In this document: positions 49,076 to 60,096 of the stretch, piece by piece
Numbering within the stretch: the first letter of the stretch is position 1
Layout of the letters: each line of letters opens with the position of its first letter
Assembly (NCBI RefSeq): GCF_000749845.1
Contig: NZ_JQHM01000001.1
Span: 248,001 to 312,000, forward strand
Reading direction: 5' to 3'
Length of the DNA stretch: 64,000 bases
Origin: Pectobacterium betavasculorum
Lineage (GTDB): Bacteria; Pseudomonadota; Gammaproteobacteria; Enterobacterales; Enterobacteriaceae
The notes under the pieces: generated by a model
What the model saw: the letters and a program-made list of their open reading frames with translations, nothing else
Told to the model about the DNA's origin: nothing
The model's database searches: none
Made by a program: the position numbers and the translations under genes

Positions 49076-49308
49076 AATATGAAGTCCGTAGAATGTAAAT
49101 CATGCAATAACCGATAAGTTCGGGCACCACCGTATAACTTAAATCAGCCATTGCTTAAATCAATAGTAGCCTTGCGCTGTCTCTGTAGAATAGAGTGGTT
49201 GGTCATTTATGGTATACCGTGCGTCAGGGTGAGCCAGTTCTAGCCTTGCAATGAATCTCTTCTGAGCTTTCCTGTGCCGCCACATTCGCGTGAAATAAGG
49301 AGAATACG

Positions 49309-50307
49309 ATGCAGCAAGTGGTTTATGTCGCCAGCCCGGAAAGCCAGCAGATTCATGTCTGGCAGCTCGGCGCTCAGGGAAATCTGACATTATTGCAAAC
49401 CGTTGAAGTCCCAGGACAGGTTCAGCCGATGACGATTGCGCCAAATAAACGCCACCTGTATGTCGGTGTGCGTCCTGACTTCAGGGTTCTTAGCTATCGT
49501 ATTGATGAACAGGGTAAATTGACGGAAGCAGGTGTTGCATCCTTACCCGGTAGCCCGACACACCTGTCGACCGATAACGACGGGCGTTTCCTGTTTAGTG
49601 CGTCTTACAGTGGTGCTTGTGTTAGCGTTAGCCCGATTGGTGCTGATGGCGCCGTCGGCGAGCCGATTCAGCAACTGGACGGACTGGAAGGGTGCCACTC
49701 TACCAATATCGATCCAACCAATACCATTGTGTGGGCGCCTTGCCTGAAAGAAGACCGTATCCGCCTGTATGATCTAGGTGCGGCGGGAGAATTGAGCGTA
49801 CATCGTCAGGCTGAAATGACGACGGTATCGGGGGCCGGTCCGCGCCATATGGCTTTCCACCCGAATCAGCGCTTTGCCTACTGCGTGAATGAACTGGACA
49901 GTTCAGTCGATGTGTATCAGTTGGATGCGGCCAACGGCGACGTGCAGAAAGTACAAACGCTGGATGCTATGCCAGCAGGTTTCAGTGATACGCGCTGGGC
50001 AGCAGATATTCACATTACGCCAAATGGCCGCTTCCTGTACATCAGCGATCGTACTGCCAGCCTGCTGAGTGTTTTCCAGGTGTCAGAAGACGGCAGCACG
50101 TTAACGCTGACCGGGCATCAGCCAACCGAAACGCAGCCGCGCGGTTTCAATATCGACAACACCGGTGAATTCCTGATTTCTGCGGGGCAGAAGTCTCAGC
50201 ACATTGAGGTGTATCACATCGATCAGCACACGGGCGATCTGCAACCGCTGGCGCGTTACGCCGTCGGTCAGGGGCCAATGTGGGTGGCGGTGCTGGCGCT
50301 GGATTAA
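49309..50307 (+). CDS. pgl: 6-phosphogluconolactonase
   Basis: A 332-residue seven-bladed propeller lactonase of the E. coli YbhE type. It starts [18 protein letters not shown] and contains [23 protein letters not shown] and [22 protein letters not shown] segments, given here as short landmarks. It hydrolyses 6-phosphogluconolactone in the pentose phosphate pathway. AAGGAG lies before the ATG. Confidence 0.96.
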   Translation: MQQVVYVASPESQQIHVWQLGAQGNLTLLQTVEVPGQVQPMTIAPNKRHLYVGVRPDFRVLSYRIDEQGKLTEAGVASLPGSPTHLSTDNDGRFLFSASYSGACVSVSPIGADGAVGEPIQQLDGLEGCHSTNIDPTNTIVWAPCLKEDRIRLYDLGAAGELSVHRQAEMTTVSGAGPRHMAFHPNQRFAYCVNELDSSVDVYQLDAANGDVQKVQTLDAMPAGFSDTRWAADIHITPNGRFLYISDRTASLLSVFQVSEDGSTLTLTGHQPTETQPRGFNIDNTGEFLISAGQKSQHIEVYHIDQHTGDLQPLARYAVGQGPMWVAVLALD

Positions 50308-50323
50308 GTTTACGCTCAGCAAT

Positions 50324-50355
50324 AAGCCCTGTATTTATCCGCAGGGCTTTTTTTT
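50324..50355 (+). terminator. pgl terminator
   Basis: AAGCCCTG (50324-50331) and CAGGGCTT (50342-50349), followed by a run of T to 50355. It ends pgl and lies just beyond the stop of the convergent LVIVD gene. Confidence 0.9.
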
Positions 50356-50358
50356 CGA

Positions 50359-51609
50359 TTAACCCCGGTATTCGATGATCGATAAACCTGCGTTGTAATC
50401 CGTGCTGTAGATGATGCCATCGGCATCAACAAACACATCGCAAGACTGAATAATTTGCGGTCTACCGGGACGTTTATCGACCATTGTGGCTGGCGCCGCA
50501 GGCACGAGTGCGCCAGTTTCTTTCGGCTGATACGGATTACTGATGTCGTAAGCCCGTACTCCTGCGTTTTGATACGTAGCGAAAATCAGCGATGAACTGA
50601 TGAAACTGCCGGGTCGATTTTCATGCAGGTTATGTGGGCCAAAGTGTGCGCCTTTTTTCACATAATCCGTCTCTTTCGGCTGTGGAAAGGTCGCGATGCT
50701 CACCGGATTACTCGGTTCACGAATGTCGAAAACCCAAATCAATTTCTCGCCATCTTCCTGATTATCCAATACCGCTTCATCCAATACTATCAACAGATCG
50801 CGATCTGGCAGCGGTAGCGCTGTGTGGGTGCCACCGCCAAACGGCGGGCTCCAGTTACGGTGGCTAATGAGCTGTGGATTGGTGCGATCGCTCACGTCCA
50901 GCAGCGTCAACCCGCCATCGCGCCAGCTTCCGTAGGCGGTGTCGCCGCTGATGATGGCATGGTGAAGCGCGTAACGCTTGCCTTCCGGCCAACTTGCGGT
51001 TTCTCCGCCTGCGGTGTGCATGCCGGGTAACCAGTAACGCCCGGCAACTTCAGGGCGCTGCGGATCGGCCAGATCGATAGTCAGAAAGATGTAGTCGCTA
51101 TAGCCGTCGAGCAACGCAGAGACATAGGCCCAACGCCCGCCCACATACCAGATGCGGTGAATGCCGATGCCGTCCAACGGCAGGAAGCTGATTTCGCGCG
51201 GTTTATCCGGCGTTGAGATATCGAAAATTCGTAATCCGGCGCTCCAGCTTTTGCCTTGCTGTTTGGTACTAACTGTATCGGCGACGGAGCGGGTGTAATA
51301 GACCTTTTCCTCGGCGAAGCTGGCGTCGGCAAACAAATCCCGCGCATTGACGACGAGTAACAGGTCATCATGCGTTTGCAAATGGATGTTCCAGGTGCCG
51401 GGCGGGGCTGCAATAAACCCCGCCGGCTTGGGATTCTTGGCATCGCGCACATCCACAATCGACACGCCTTGTGAAACCATATGCCCGATGTAAGCGTAGC
51501 CGCGATGAACCATCACCTGCACGCCATCGGGTCTGCCGCCCTGATCGCTGTGCCCAATCAGCCGCATATTGCGGCTGTAATCGGGTGTTGGCAGAGGAGT
51601 CGATGCCAT
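50359..51609 (-). CDS. LVIVD-repeat (propeller-like) protein
   Basis: A 416-residue protein with repeats of the LVIVD type: YAYIGHMVSQGVSIVDVRD, GLRIFDISTPDKPREISFL and VRAYDISNPYQPKETGALV. Four or more similar blocks probably fold into a beta propeller. No signal peptide is visible at the chosen start (ATG 51609, with GGAGAT before it). The in-frame start at 51729 overlaps the upstream gene. Function unknown. It lies 13 bases after a periplasmic sugar-binding protein gene. Confidence 0.75.
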   Translation of the reverse strand: MASTPLPTPDYSRNMRLIGHSDQGGRPDGVQVMVHRGYAYIGHMVSQGVSIVDVRDAKNPKPAGFIAAPPGTWNIHLQTHDDLLLVVNARDLFADASFAEEKVYYTRSVADTVSTKQQGKSWSAGLRIFDISTPDKPREISFLPLDGIGIHRIWYVGGRWAYVSALLDGYSDYIFLTIDLADPQRPEVAGRYWLPGMHTAGGETASWPEGKRYALHHAIISGDTAYGSWRDGGLTLLDVSDRTNPQLISHRNWSPPFGGGTHTALPLPDRDLLIVLDEAVLDNQEDGEKLIWVFDIREPSNPVSIATFPQPKETDYVKKGAHFGPHNLHENRPGSFISSSLIFATYQNAGVRAYDISNPYQPKETGALVPAAPATMVDKRPGRPQIIQSCDVFVDADGIIYSTDYNAGLSIIEYRG

Positions 51610-51622
51610 GAGTATCTCCGTA

Positions 51623-52699
51623 TTATTTCGCCTGTTTGGCTTCCAGTGTAGCAAACCACGGTGCGATAAAATCATCCGTATGGCCCCAGCCTGGGATGAT
51701 TTTCGCCAGTCCACCAACGTTGACCGCACCCGGCTGGCTGGCTAACAGTGCTTGTGGAATTGCGGCGGCACGGAACTCGTAGGTTGCTGGCGTCGGTTCA
51801 CCGGCAATCTTGTTGGCAACCAGACGCAGGTTCACTTTACCGATCAGCTTAGGATCGACGGCCACGCTGACTTTCCACGGGCTGCTCGCTTCGCGCATCA
51901 GTTGTAAATCCTGATTAGAGATGTCGATGCTATATAGCTTGATTTCAGTCCGGCCATTTTCTTTCAATGCTTTATAAGCGCCCTGGCTGAAAGCATCCCA
52001 CGATCCCCAGATCGCATCGATTTTGCCTTTTGGGTACTTCGCCAGTACAGCACCGACTTTGTTGGCGGTATCACCCTGTACGTCAGAGGACACGGCACCA
52101 ATCGATTCCAGCTCCTTGATGCCTGGGTTGGCTTTCAGAATCTGTTGATAAGCGAGCTGGCGGCGTTCCATTGGCGGGAAGCCTGCGACCCACAGCTTGA
52201 TGATATTGGCTTTGCCGTTGAAGTCCTTCACCAGTTGGCCGAATGATTCGTTAGTGAGTGAAGCATCATCCTGCTGGGTGACGGTCACGCCCGGAATCTC
52301 GCCGTTCACGGCGGTATCAAACACGGAAACGGCAATGCCGCTGTCGACGATGCGCTTAATCAAATCGGTAGAGTAGGGATCGCGGCCCTGTGACAGGATA
52401 ATGCCATCATATTTCTGGCTAATGGCCTGATTCACGAAATCCTGAAAACGGGCATCATCGCCGTTGCTCAAGAACGTGCTGACCTTGAAGCCCAGCTTTT
52501 TACCTTCTTCAAGCACGCCGGAAACAAACTGCGTAGTGTTGTCGTCCGATCCCAGATTGCGGATAACGGCGATCCGAACCGGACCATTATGATTGGCAAT
52601 AGCGGCCGGAACCGGAGCAATAGTGGCATTTTGATTAGCCAGTGCCGGTAATGCTGTCAGTAAGCTCAGTGCAAGCAGGGCAGGCGTAAATTTCTTCAT
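51623..52699 (-). CDS. orphan periplasmic sugar-binding protein (type 1 fold)
   Basis: A 358-residue protein with a signal peptide MKKFTPALLALSLLTALPALA. A two-lobed ligand-binding domain of the RbsB/TorT class follows (YDGIILSQGRDPYSTDLIKR, GKIDAIWGSWDAFSQGAYKA and other blocks). No permease or ATPase gene is near it, and its only partner is the LVIVD protein downstream. It may serve a transporter or sensor encoded elsewhere. Ligand unknown. Confidence 0.8.
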   Translation of the reverse strand: MKKFTPALLALSLLTALPALANQNATIAPVPAAIANHNGPVRIAVIRNLGSDDNTTQFVSGVLEEGKKLGFKVSTFLSNGDDARFQDFVNQAISQKYDGIILSQGRDPYSTDLIKRIVDSGIAVSVFDTAVNGEIPGVTVTQQDDASLTNESFGQLVKDFNGKANIIKLWVAGFPPMERRQLAYQQILKANPGIKELESIGAVSSDVQGDTANKVGAVLAKYPKGKIDAIWGSWDAFSQGAYKALKENGRTEIKLYSIDISNQDLQLMREASSPWKVSVAVDPKLIGKVNLRLVANKIAGEPTPATYEFRAAAIPQALLASQPGAVNVGGLAKIIPGWGHTDDFIAPWFATLEAKQAK

Positions 52700-52903
52700 T
52701 ATCAGCTCCGTGGCGTTTTATAAATTGATGTCGTGTCGATGACAATATTGTTATGTAGGTTGCGTTACTACTTTATAGCTGTCTTTATGTCTGGATGTCT
52801 ATTTAAAAATAGTACCGCATCATAGCGGTTGAGCGATAGCCGAGAAAGAGGGGAAGATTATGATTTTTGGGCTTAAGTTATAACGATTCGTACTGACTGC
52901 GGA

Positions 52904-52933
52904 TAAAAAGAAAATGCCCGCGAGGCGGACATT
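52904..52933 (-). terminator. fdoGHI terminator
   Basis: On the minus strand AATGTCCGC (52933-52925) and GCGGGCATT (52921-52913) pair with one G-T wobble around CTC. A T-rich tail (TTCTTTTTATCC) follows. It lies 33 bases after fdoI. The rest of the 52700-52965 gap is AT-rich and probably holds the promoter of the sugar-binding protein gene. Confidence 0.8.
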
Positions 52934-52965
52934 TGAAGGGAGCTATTAGACGAAGAAAGCGTGAA

Positions 52966-53601
52966 TTATTTCTTCGTCTCTTTTTCTTCCATTTCACGTG
53001 CCCAGCGCGGGTGGTGTTTACGCGCCCAGCGTTTGGAGACCTTGCCTTCAATCATGCCTTTAATCGACCCTTTGACCCAGAACGCCATGTACATGTGGAT
53101 AAGGATGGCATGGATCAGGACGATAGCGGCAACCGCATGAATCAAAATGGCGTAACGCACGATATCAATCGGGAACAGGTGGGCAAAATAAGGACGCCAC
53201 ATGATAACCCCGGTGATCAGCAGTACCAGCGTCAGTCCCATGATGCTCCAGAACATCAGCTTCTGGCCTGGGTTGTATTTACCCACTTCAGCCACTTCAT
53301 GCTCATTGCCTTTCAACACTTCTATGATGTTGAGGAACCACGGCAGATCGCGTTTCTTCGGAATGTTATGACTAACAAAACGGAAGAACATCGGAATCAG
53401 GCAGATGACGATCAGCACGCCAAAGAATGGGTGTAAGATACGCCCCATTTGCGGCGTACCAAACGTCTGCGTCAACCATTGCAGGGTTGGGAAAAACAGA
53501 GCAATCCCTGAGAGCGCGACCAGGAAAAAGCTAATCACCACAATCCAGTGACAGATGCGATCGATAAACTTGGTGCGCAAAATCATTTTTGGTTTACTCA
53601 T
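52966..53601 (-). CDS. fdoI: formate dehydrogenase cytochrome b556 (gamma) subunit
   Basis: A 211-residue membrane protein with four hydrophobic helices. Heme-ligand histidines lie in [13 protein letters not shown] and [12 protein letters not shown], with further histidines in the last helix ([20 protein letters not shown]). It passes electrons from FdoH to the quinone pool. Length equals E. coli FdoI. The ATG at 53601 overlaps fdoH by 8 bases. The longer frame to 53670 is rejected. Confidence 0.94.
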   Translation of the reverse strand: MSKPKMILRTKFIDRICHWIVVISFFLVALSGIALFFPTLQWLTQTFGTPQMGRILHPFFGVLIVICLIPMFFRFVSHNIPKKRDLPWFLNIIEVLKGNEHEVAEVGKYNPGQKLMFWSIMGLTLVLLITGVIMWRPYFAHLFPIDIVRYAILIHAVAAIVLIHAILIHMYMAFWVKGSIKGMIEGKVSKRWARKHHPRWAREMEEKETKK

Positions 53602-54502
53602 GTTTGTCTCTCCCTTCTTTGTCTTCACCCTCGTGTTCATGCTCCACTTCTTCTGTGTTCGGGCCCACACCGATGTAGTGGAACATCAACCCAGCGAACG
53701 TGGCGACAAACCCTAATGCAGACAGCGGCTTCAGAATGCCCTTCCACAGGTTGACCGGTGTGGAAATCTGTGGGTCATCCGGCAGATTGTTATAGAGTGA
53801 TGGCCTGTCTGCGTGGTGCAGGACATACATCACATGCGTACCGCCCACGCCTTGTGGATCGTAAAGGCCTGCGTTCGCATAACCACGGCTTTTCAGATCG
53901 GCGATGCGTTCTTCCGCCAGATGTTTCATCTCTTCTTTCGTACCGAAACGAATGGCACCGGTAGGACAGGTTTTCACGCAGGCAGGTTCTTGCCCAACGC
54001 TGACCCTGTCGACGCACAGCGTACATTTATAGACGCGGTTATCTTCTTTGTTCAGGCGAGGAATATTGAACGGACAACCGGCGATGCAATAGCCGCAGCC
54101 GATACAGTTTTCTGACTGAAAATCGACGATACCATTGGCGTACTGGATGACTGCACCCGCGGAAGGACAGGCTTTCAGACAGCCTGGATCGCTACAGTGC
54201 ATACAGCCATCTTTACGGATCAGCCATTCCAGACGATCGTTCTCTTCCACTTCGGAAAAGCGCATCAGCGTCCAGGATTTGGCGCTTAGGTCTGCCGGGT
54301 TATCATAAACTCCGAAGTTATGACCGACTTCGTCACGAATATCGTTCCACTCTGAACAGGCCACCTGACAGCCCTTACAGCCGATACAGGTGGTGACGTC
54401 GATCAGTTTTGCCACTTCGCTTTTGTCATTACGCACATGCGGAGGCGGTGTAAAGCCGTTGGTGGCCGAACGTTTAATAATATCTTGTGATTGCATTGAC
54501 AT
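53594..54502 (-). CDS. fdoH: formate dehydrogenase iron-sulfur (beta) subunit
   Basis: A 302-residue protein with four sets of [4Fe-4S] cysteines: [45 protein letters not shown], and [21 protein letters not shown] (four motifs, shown in part). A C-terminal membrane helix follows at about 255-275 ([20 protein letters not shown]). It links the catalytic subunit to FdoI across the membrane. Confidence 0.95.
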   Translation of the reverse strand: MSMQSQDIIKRSATNGFTPPPHVRNDKSEVAKLIDVTTCIGCKGCQVACSEWNDIRDEVGHNFGVYDNPADLSAKSWTLMRFSEVEENDRLEWLIRKDGCMHCSDPGCLKACPSAGAVIQYANGIVDFQSENCIGCGYCIAGCPFNIPRLNKEDNRVYKCTLCVDRVSVGQEPACVKTCPTGAIRFGTKEEMKHLAEERIADLKSRGYANAGLYDPQGVGGTHVMYVLHHADRPSLYNNLPDDPQISTPVNLWKGILKPLSALGFVATFAGLMFHYIGVGPNTEEVEHEHEGEDKEGRDKHE

Positions 54503-54514
54503 AGTTGGCTACCC

Positions 54515-57500
54515 TTACACTTTCTCTACATTAACCAAAAACGCTTTGTACTCAGGCGTTTGTGAATTAGCGTCGCCGACGCTCGGGGTGAGTGTATTAG
54601 CCAGGAACCCTTTACGAGTGGTTCCTTCAAAGCCCCAGTGGCAGGGAATACCAATGGTTTCCACGTTGCGTCCGGCAATTTCCAGCGTTTTGATACGTTT
54701 GGTGACCACGGCTTTGGCTTTGATGTAGCCACGCTGGCTGGAGACTTTGACTTCATCGCCCGCTTTAATGCCTTTGCTCTTCGCCAGATTTTCACCGATC
54801 TCAACAAACTGCTCCGGCTGCACTATCGCGTTCAAACGCGCGTGTTTTGTCCAGTGGCGGAACAATTCAGTAATCGAGTATGTGGTCGCCACGTAAGGGA
54901 AGTCCTTCGCCGTACCCATTGTTTTCGCATCACGTGCAAATAAACGTGCTACCGGGCTGGAAATCACCGATGGATGTAGCGGGTTAGTACCGATAGGTGA
55001 TTCGATTGGTTCGTAGTGCTCAGGGAACGGACCGTCTACCAGTTTGTCCACAGAGAACAGACGTGCCAAACCTTCAGGCAGCATGATGAACGGCCCAGTG
55101 TCTTTGCCCGGCGGTACGGTGGCGGCGAAATCCGGTACATCAATGCCTTGCCATCTCTGGCCATTCCATTCCAGCAACTTGCGCTTGCTGTCCCACGGTT
55201 TACCTTGCAGGTCTGCGGAGGCGCGGTTGTAGAGAATGCGGCGGTTTTGCGGCCAGCACCATGACCAGTTCGGCGTGCAGCCCAGACCAGCATCGGCATT
55301 GTCGCGTTTATCCATCTGGTTACCGGCTTCCGTCCAGCTGCCGGCGTAGATCCAGCAGAAGCTCGAAGTCGTACCGTCATCACGCAGTTGTGAGAAATCA
55401 GCAACCTGCTGGCCTTTTTTCAGGAGCAGTTTGCCGCTGTCGTCGTAGATATCGGCCAGCGCCATACCGTTGGCTTCGCGGGCGATCTCTTCCGGTGTTG
55501 GATCTTCCGGGTCTTTATAGTTCCAGTTGATGTTCATCAACGGGTCAGAATAAGCACCGCCTTCTTCGGTATACAGTTCACGCAGGCGCATCAGCAGTTT
55601 GCCGAGGATTTTGCCGTCGTGATGGGCCTCTCCTGGTGGCTCTGCCGCCGCCCAGTGCCATTGCAACCAGCGACCGGAGTTGGCGATAGAGCCATTCTCT
55701 TCGGCAAAACAGGAGGAGGGTAGACGGAAGACTTCAGTTTGAATGGATTTCGTATCCACATCATTGAATTCGCCATAGTTCTGCCAGAACGTGGACGTTT
55801 CAGTGATCAACGGATCGATGATGACCATATACTTGAGTTTGGAGAGTGCTTCGGTCGCTTTGTTCTTGTTGGAAAACGCGGCAACCGGATTAAAGCCCTG
55901 AACGATGTAGCCGTTCATTTTGCCTTCTACCATCAACTCGGTTTGCACCATGACGTCGTAGCTACGATCCCACTTCGGCAACCAGTCATAACCCCAGTTA
56001 TTCGCGGCTTGAGCATGATCGCCATAGAAGCTCTTCATCATGCTGATAAAGAATTTTGGCGTGTTTTTCCAATAGTTAACCTGATCGGGCAACAGCGCTG
56101 TTGGCGTAATCTGTGTGAGATAGGTTTTCAGATCCGGCTGTTTTTCTGACGGCAGGGGCATATAGCCCGGCAGATTTGTCGTTAGCAAACCGAGGTCGGT
56201 ATAGCCTTGAATATTGGAGTGGCCGCGTAGAGCATTGATGCCGCCACCTGCCATGCCGATATTACCGAGCAGAAGCTGGATCATTGCTGCTGAGCGGATA
56301 ATCTGCGCACCGTTAGTATGGTGCGTCCAGCCCAGAGCATACATGAATGTCGCGGTTTTATTAGGCACACAAGTTTCGGCCAGCGTGCTGCAAATGGTTT
56401 CATAATCTTTGGCTGACGTACCGCATAGGGATGTCACCATTTCCGGCGTATAGCGGGAAACGTGCTTTTTCAGCAGGTTCCAGACGCAGCGTGGGTGAGA
56501 CAGCGTGTTATCACGTTTGGCAAAACCAGACTCATCTAACTCGTACTGCCAGCTGGATTTATCATATTGGCGAGTTTGTTCATCGTAACCGCTGAACAAG
56601 CCTTCGTCGAAGCTGAAGTCTTCACGTACAATCAGGCTGGCGCTGGTGTAGGACACCACGTATTCGCGGTGAATTTTATCGTGTGTGATGAGGTAGTTAA
56701 CGATGCCGAGCAGGAAAGCGGCATCGGAGCCCGCGCGAATCGGTGCATACAGATCGGCAACGGCAGCAGAACGGTTAAAGCGGGGGTCGACAACAATCAA
56801 TTTTGCATTGTTATGTGTTTTTGCCTCAACAGCCCATTTGAAACCAACCGGGTGCGCTTCTGCCGGGTTACCGCCCATCACGATAATGACGTTGGCGTTT
56901 TTGATATCAACCCAGTTGTTGGTCATCGCGCCGCGACCGAATGTCGGTGCCAACGCGGCAACGGTGGGTCCGTGGCACAAACGAGCTTGGCAGTCGATGG
57001 CAACCATACCGAGTGAACGAGCAAATTTCTGGTCGAGAATACCGGTTTCATTACTGGCGGCAGAAGAGCACAGCATGCCCGTAGTCAGCCAGCGGTTGAC
57101 GGTTTCGCCTTTAGCGTTGGTGCGTTGGAAATTGGCGTCGCGGTCAGCTTTCATCAGGCGCGCGATGCGTTCAATCGCGTCGTCCCAGCTGATTCGTTGC
57201 CATTTGTCTGAGCCTGGTGCCCGGTATTCAGGGTAGAGCAGACGGTTTTCGCTGTGGATGTAGTCGACCAGGCCCGCACCTTTCGGGCAAAGGGAGCCGC
57301 GGCTAACTGGATGATCTGCATCGCCTTCGATATGAAAAATAGAGGGTTTTGCATTCTTGGCGCCATCGCCCAGGCTATACATGATCACACCACAACCGAC
57401 AGAACAGTATGTGCAGTTGTTACGCGTCTCTTTTGCGCGTAACAGTTTGTATTGACGTACTGATGCCATTGCTTCCGTGGGTGTAAAGCCCAATACCGCG

Positions 57501-57562
57501 AGAGTGGTTCCGGCCATCCCCCCCGCGCAAACTTTAAAGAAACCTCTTCTATTTAGTTGCAT
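54515..57562 (-). CDS. fdoG: formate dehydrogenase major (alpha) subunit, cysteine variant
   Basis: A 1015-residue molybdopterin oxidoreductase. The twin-arginine signal is MQLNRRGFFKVCAGG. An N-terminal [4Fe-4S] motif follows (NNCTYCSVGCGVIMYS, with a further Cys in GSLCPKGAG). The active-site segment reads AIDCQARLCHGPTVAALAP. Residue 196, selenocysteine (TGA) in E. coli FdoG, is a plain cysteine codon TGC here (56975-56977 on the plus strand reads GCA). The gene needs no Sec insertion and reads through as one frame. I chose ATG 57562 at the Tat signal, not the frame start at 57643. Confidence 0.95.
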   Translation of the reverse strand: MQLNRRGFFKVCAGGMAGTTLAVLGFTPTEAMASVRQYKLLRAKETRNNCTYCSVGCGVIMYSLGDGAKNAKPSIFHIEGDADHPVSRGSLCPKGAGLVDYIHSENRLLYPEYRAPGSDKWQRISWDDAIERIARLMKADRDANFQRTNAKGETVNRWLTTGMLCSSAASNETGILDQKFARSLGMVAIDCQARLCHGPTVAALAPTFGRGAMTNNWVDIKNANVIIVMGGNPAEAHPVGFKWAVEAKTHNNAKLIVVDPRFNRSAAVADLYAPIRAGSDAAFLLGIVNYLITHDKIHREYVVSYTSASLIVREDFSFDEGLFSGYDEQTRQYDKSSWQYELDESGFAKRDNTLSHPRCVWNLLKKHVSRYTPEMVTSLCGTSAKDYETICSTLAETCVPNKTATFMYALGWTHHTNGAQIIRSAAMIQLLLGNIGMAGGGINALRGHSNIQGYTDLGLLTTNLPGYMPLPSEKQPDLKTYLTQITPTALLPDQVNYWKNTPKFFISMMKSFYGDHAQAANNWGYDWLPKWDRSYDVMVQTELMVEGKMNGYIVQGFNPVAAFSNKNKATEALSKLKYMVIIDPLITETSTFWQNYGEFNDVDTKSIQTEVFRLPSSCFAEENGSIANSGRWLQWHWAAAEPPGEAHHDGKILGKLLMRLRELYTEEGGAYSDPLMNINWNYKDPEDPTPEEIAREANGMALADIYDDSGKLLLKKGQQVADFSQLRDDGTTSSFCWIYAGSWTEAGNQMDKRDNADAGLGCTPNWSWCWPQNRRILYNRASADLQGKPWDSKRKLLEWNGQRWQGIDVPDFAATVPPGKDTGPFIMLPEGLARLFSVDKLVDGPFPEHYEPIESPIGTNPLHPSVISSPVARLFARDAKTMGTAKDFPYVATTYSITELFRHWTKHARLNAIVQPEQFVEIGENLAKSKGIKAGDEVKVSSQRGYIKAKAVVTKRIKTLEIAGRNVETIGIPCHWGFEGTTRKGFLANTLTPSVGDANSQTPEYKAFLVNVEKV

Positions 57563-57803
57563 TAGTTTCCCTGTGTAATTATGTGTCATTTTTGTTGCGA
57601 GCAATTTAACAACACATAAATTGTGGGCTTTGCGCAAAATCAAAATTTAAGTATTTAAACCCGCATTACACCTATAAAGAGGTATATTTTTTATTCGTTA
57701 TATATTGTAATGCATAACGATTTTGTTATTTCATGGTTACAAACTATGCGAAATTACGGATCAATCGGAGAAGGAGAAGCGGGCATTTGTGTAGAAATTG
57801 TTG

Positions 57804-57831
57804 CAGAAAAAAGCCGGATAAGAATCCGGCT
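57804..57831 (-). terminator. metG terminator
   Basis: AGCCGGAT (57812-57819) and ATCCGGCT (57824-57831) with a 4-base loop. On the minus strand the stem is followed by TTTTTCTG. It lies 12 bases after metG and before the fdoG promoter region (57563-57800), which is very AT-rich. Confidence 0.88.
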
Positions 57832-57842
57832 CGATAGGATAG

Positions 57843-59873
57843 TTATTTGACCTGCATACCAGGCTGAGCGCCGCTGTCCGGACTCAGCAGGAAGATATCT
57901 TTCCCGCCGGACCCCGCCGCCATCACCATACCTTCTGAGATGCCAAAGCGCATTTTACGCGGTGCCAGATTAGCAACCATCACAGTCAAACGGCCTTCCA
58001 GCTTCGCCGGATCGGGATAAGCCTCACGAATACCGGAGAATACCTGACGGGTTTCTCCACCCAGATCCAGCGTCAGACGCAATAGCTTGTCAGAACCGTC
58101 GACAAGTTCAGCCTGCTTAATCAGCGCGATGCGCATATCGACTTTGTCAAAATCGTCAAAGTTAATGGTGTCCTGCACTGGGTTGTCTGCTAATGGACCG
58201 GATACGACTTTCTGTGCCGTGACCATATCTTCTTTAGACGCGTCAACCATTGCGTTGACCCTATCTAGATCGATGCGGTTGAACAGCGCTTTGAACGGAT
58301 TAACCTGATGGCTCAGCAGAGGAGTGGTGATTGCATCCCAACTCAGTTCCGTGTTCAAAAAGGCTTCTGTACGTTGCGTCAGCGCAGGCAGAACCGGTTT
58401 CAGGTATGTCATTAATACGCGGAAGAGGTTAATACCCATTGAACAAATGGCTTGCAGATCGGCATCCCTACCTTCTGCTTTCGCCACCACCCACGGGGCT
58501 TGTTCGTCAACATAGCGATTGGCAATATCTGCCAGTGCCATGATCTCACGAATAGCACGCCCGGATTCACGGCTGTTGTAGGCTTCCGCAATGCTGGTGG
58601 CGGCGTCGGTGAAGGTTTTGTACAGTTCGGCGTCCGCCAGTTTGTCTGCCAGTTTGCCGTCAAAGCGTTTGCTGATGAAACCCGCATTACGCGATGCCAG
58701 ATTCACAACCTTGTTAACGATGTCAGCATTCACGCGCTGGACGAAATCTTCCAGATTGAGGTCGATGTCATCAATGCGAGAAGACAGTTTCGCTGCGTAG
58801 TAATAGCGCAGACAATCGGCATCCAAATGTTGCAGGTAGGTGCCCGCTTTAATGAAGGTGCCGCGTGACTTAGACATCTTGGCGCCGTTGACGGTGACAT
58901 AGCCATGCACAAACAAATTGGTAGGCTTACGGAAACCGCTGCCTTCCAACATGGCTGGCCAGAACAGGCTGTGGAAATAAACGATGTCTTTACCGATGAA
59001 GTGATACAAATCCGCGTCTGAATCTTTCTTCCAGAAATCATCAAAATTCAGATCGCTGCGCTTGTCGCACAGGTTCTTGAAGGAGCCCATGTAGCCGATT
59101 GGCGCATCCAGCCAGACGTAAAAATACTTGCCCGGTGCATCAGGGATTTCAAAGCCGAAATAGGGTGCATCGCGGGTAATGTCCCACTGTTGCAGACCAG
59201 AATCGAACCACTCCTGCATCTTGTTAGCGACCTGTTCCTGCAATGCGCCGGAACGCGTCCAGGATTGCAACATGTCGCTGAAAGCGGGTAGATCGAAGAA
59301 GAAGTGTTCTGACTCTCGCATCTCCGGTGTCGCACCAGAAACTGCGGACTTCGGTTCGATCAGCTCCGTTGGGCTGTAGGTCGCGCCACATACTTCACAG
59401 TTATCGCCATATTGATCGGCAGCCTTACATTTCGGGCAGGTGCCTTTAACGAAACGATCCGGCAGGAACATGCCTTTCTCTGGATCGTACAACTGAGAAA
59501 TTGTGCGATTTTTAATAAAACCGTTATCTTTCAGACGACTATAAATCAGCCCTGACAGCTCACGGTTCTCTTCGCTATGCGTAGAGTGGTAGTTGTCATA
59601 ACTGATATTGAAGCCAGCAAAGTCTTGTTGATGCTCCTGACTCATTGCCGCAATCATCTGTTCTGGCGCAATCCCCATCTGCTGTGCTTTCAGCATGATT
59701 GGCGTGCCGTGGGCGTCATCCGCACAGATAAAGTGAACCTGGTTGCCGCGCATTCGCTGGTAACGAACCCAAATATCGGCCTGAACGTGTTCAAGCATAT
59801 GACCGAGGTGGATCGAACCATTAGCGTAAGGCAGCGCGCACGTTACCAGGATTTTCTTTGCGACTTGAGTCAT
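57843..59873 (-). CDS. metG: methionyl-tRNA synthetase
   Basis: A 676-residue class I synthetase. The HIGH-type motif is in [21 protein letters not shown], seen as HLGH near residue 21. A zinc-binding insertion with CPKC and CEVC pairs lies near 145-165. KMSKS appears in [14 protein letters not shown]-terminal tRNA-binding dimerisation domain ends [16 protein letters not shown] chose ATG 59873 ([15 protein letters not shown]), as in E. coli. The upstream 64 codons do not match. Confidence 0.97.
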   Translation of the reverse strand: MTQVAKKILVTCALPYANGSIHLGHMLEHVQADIWVRYQRMRGNQVHFICADDAHGTPIMLKAQQMGIAPEQMIAAMSQEHQQDFAGFNISYDNYHSTHSEENRELSGLIYSRLKDNGFIKNRTISQLYDPEKGMFLPDRFVKGTCPKCKAADQYGDNCEVCGATYSPTELIEPKSAVSGATPEMRESEHFFFDLPAFSDMLQSWTRSGALQEQVANKMQEWFDSGLQQWDITRDAPYFGFEIPDAPGKYFYVWLDAPIGYMGSFKNLCDKRSDLNFDDFWKKDSDADLYHFIGKDIVYFHSLFWPAMLEGSGFRKPTNLFVHGYVTVNGAKMSKSRGTFIKAGTYLQHLDADCLRYYYAAKLSSRIDDIDLNLEDFVQRVNADIVNKVVNLASRNAGFISKRFDGKLADKLADAELYKTFTDAATSIAEAYNSRESGRAIREIMALADIANRYVDEQAPWVVAKAEGRDADLQAICSMGINLFRVLMTYLKPVLPALTQRTEAFLNTELSWDAITTPLLSHQVNPFKALFNRIDLDRVNAMVDASKEDMVTAQKVVSGPLADNPVQDTINFDDFDKVDMRIALIKQAELVDGSDKLLRLTLDLGGETRQVFSGIREAYPDPAKLEGRLTVMVANLAPRKMRFGISEGMVMAAGSGGKDIFLLSPDSGAQPGMQVK

Positions 59874-60096
59874 GAGGAACTTGCTTTCTTTTGTGAATAG
59901 AGGGAGATCGATGTTAACCGATAGCGCCTTGCTGCGTAAACCGCTGGCGTGAGTAAAAACGACAGGAAACAACATGACAAATTCTATTTTGCGTGACGTT
60001 TCCACGTTTTTGATGCCGAAGGGCGTCAGGTGGCTATGGCTCTGATATGCTATGTACGGTCTCAACGGTCAAATATGAGAATTTTAAGGAGCCGGA

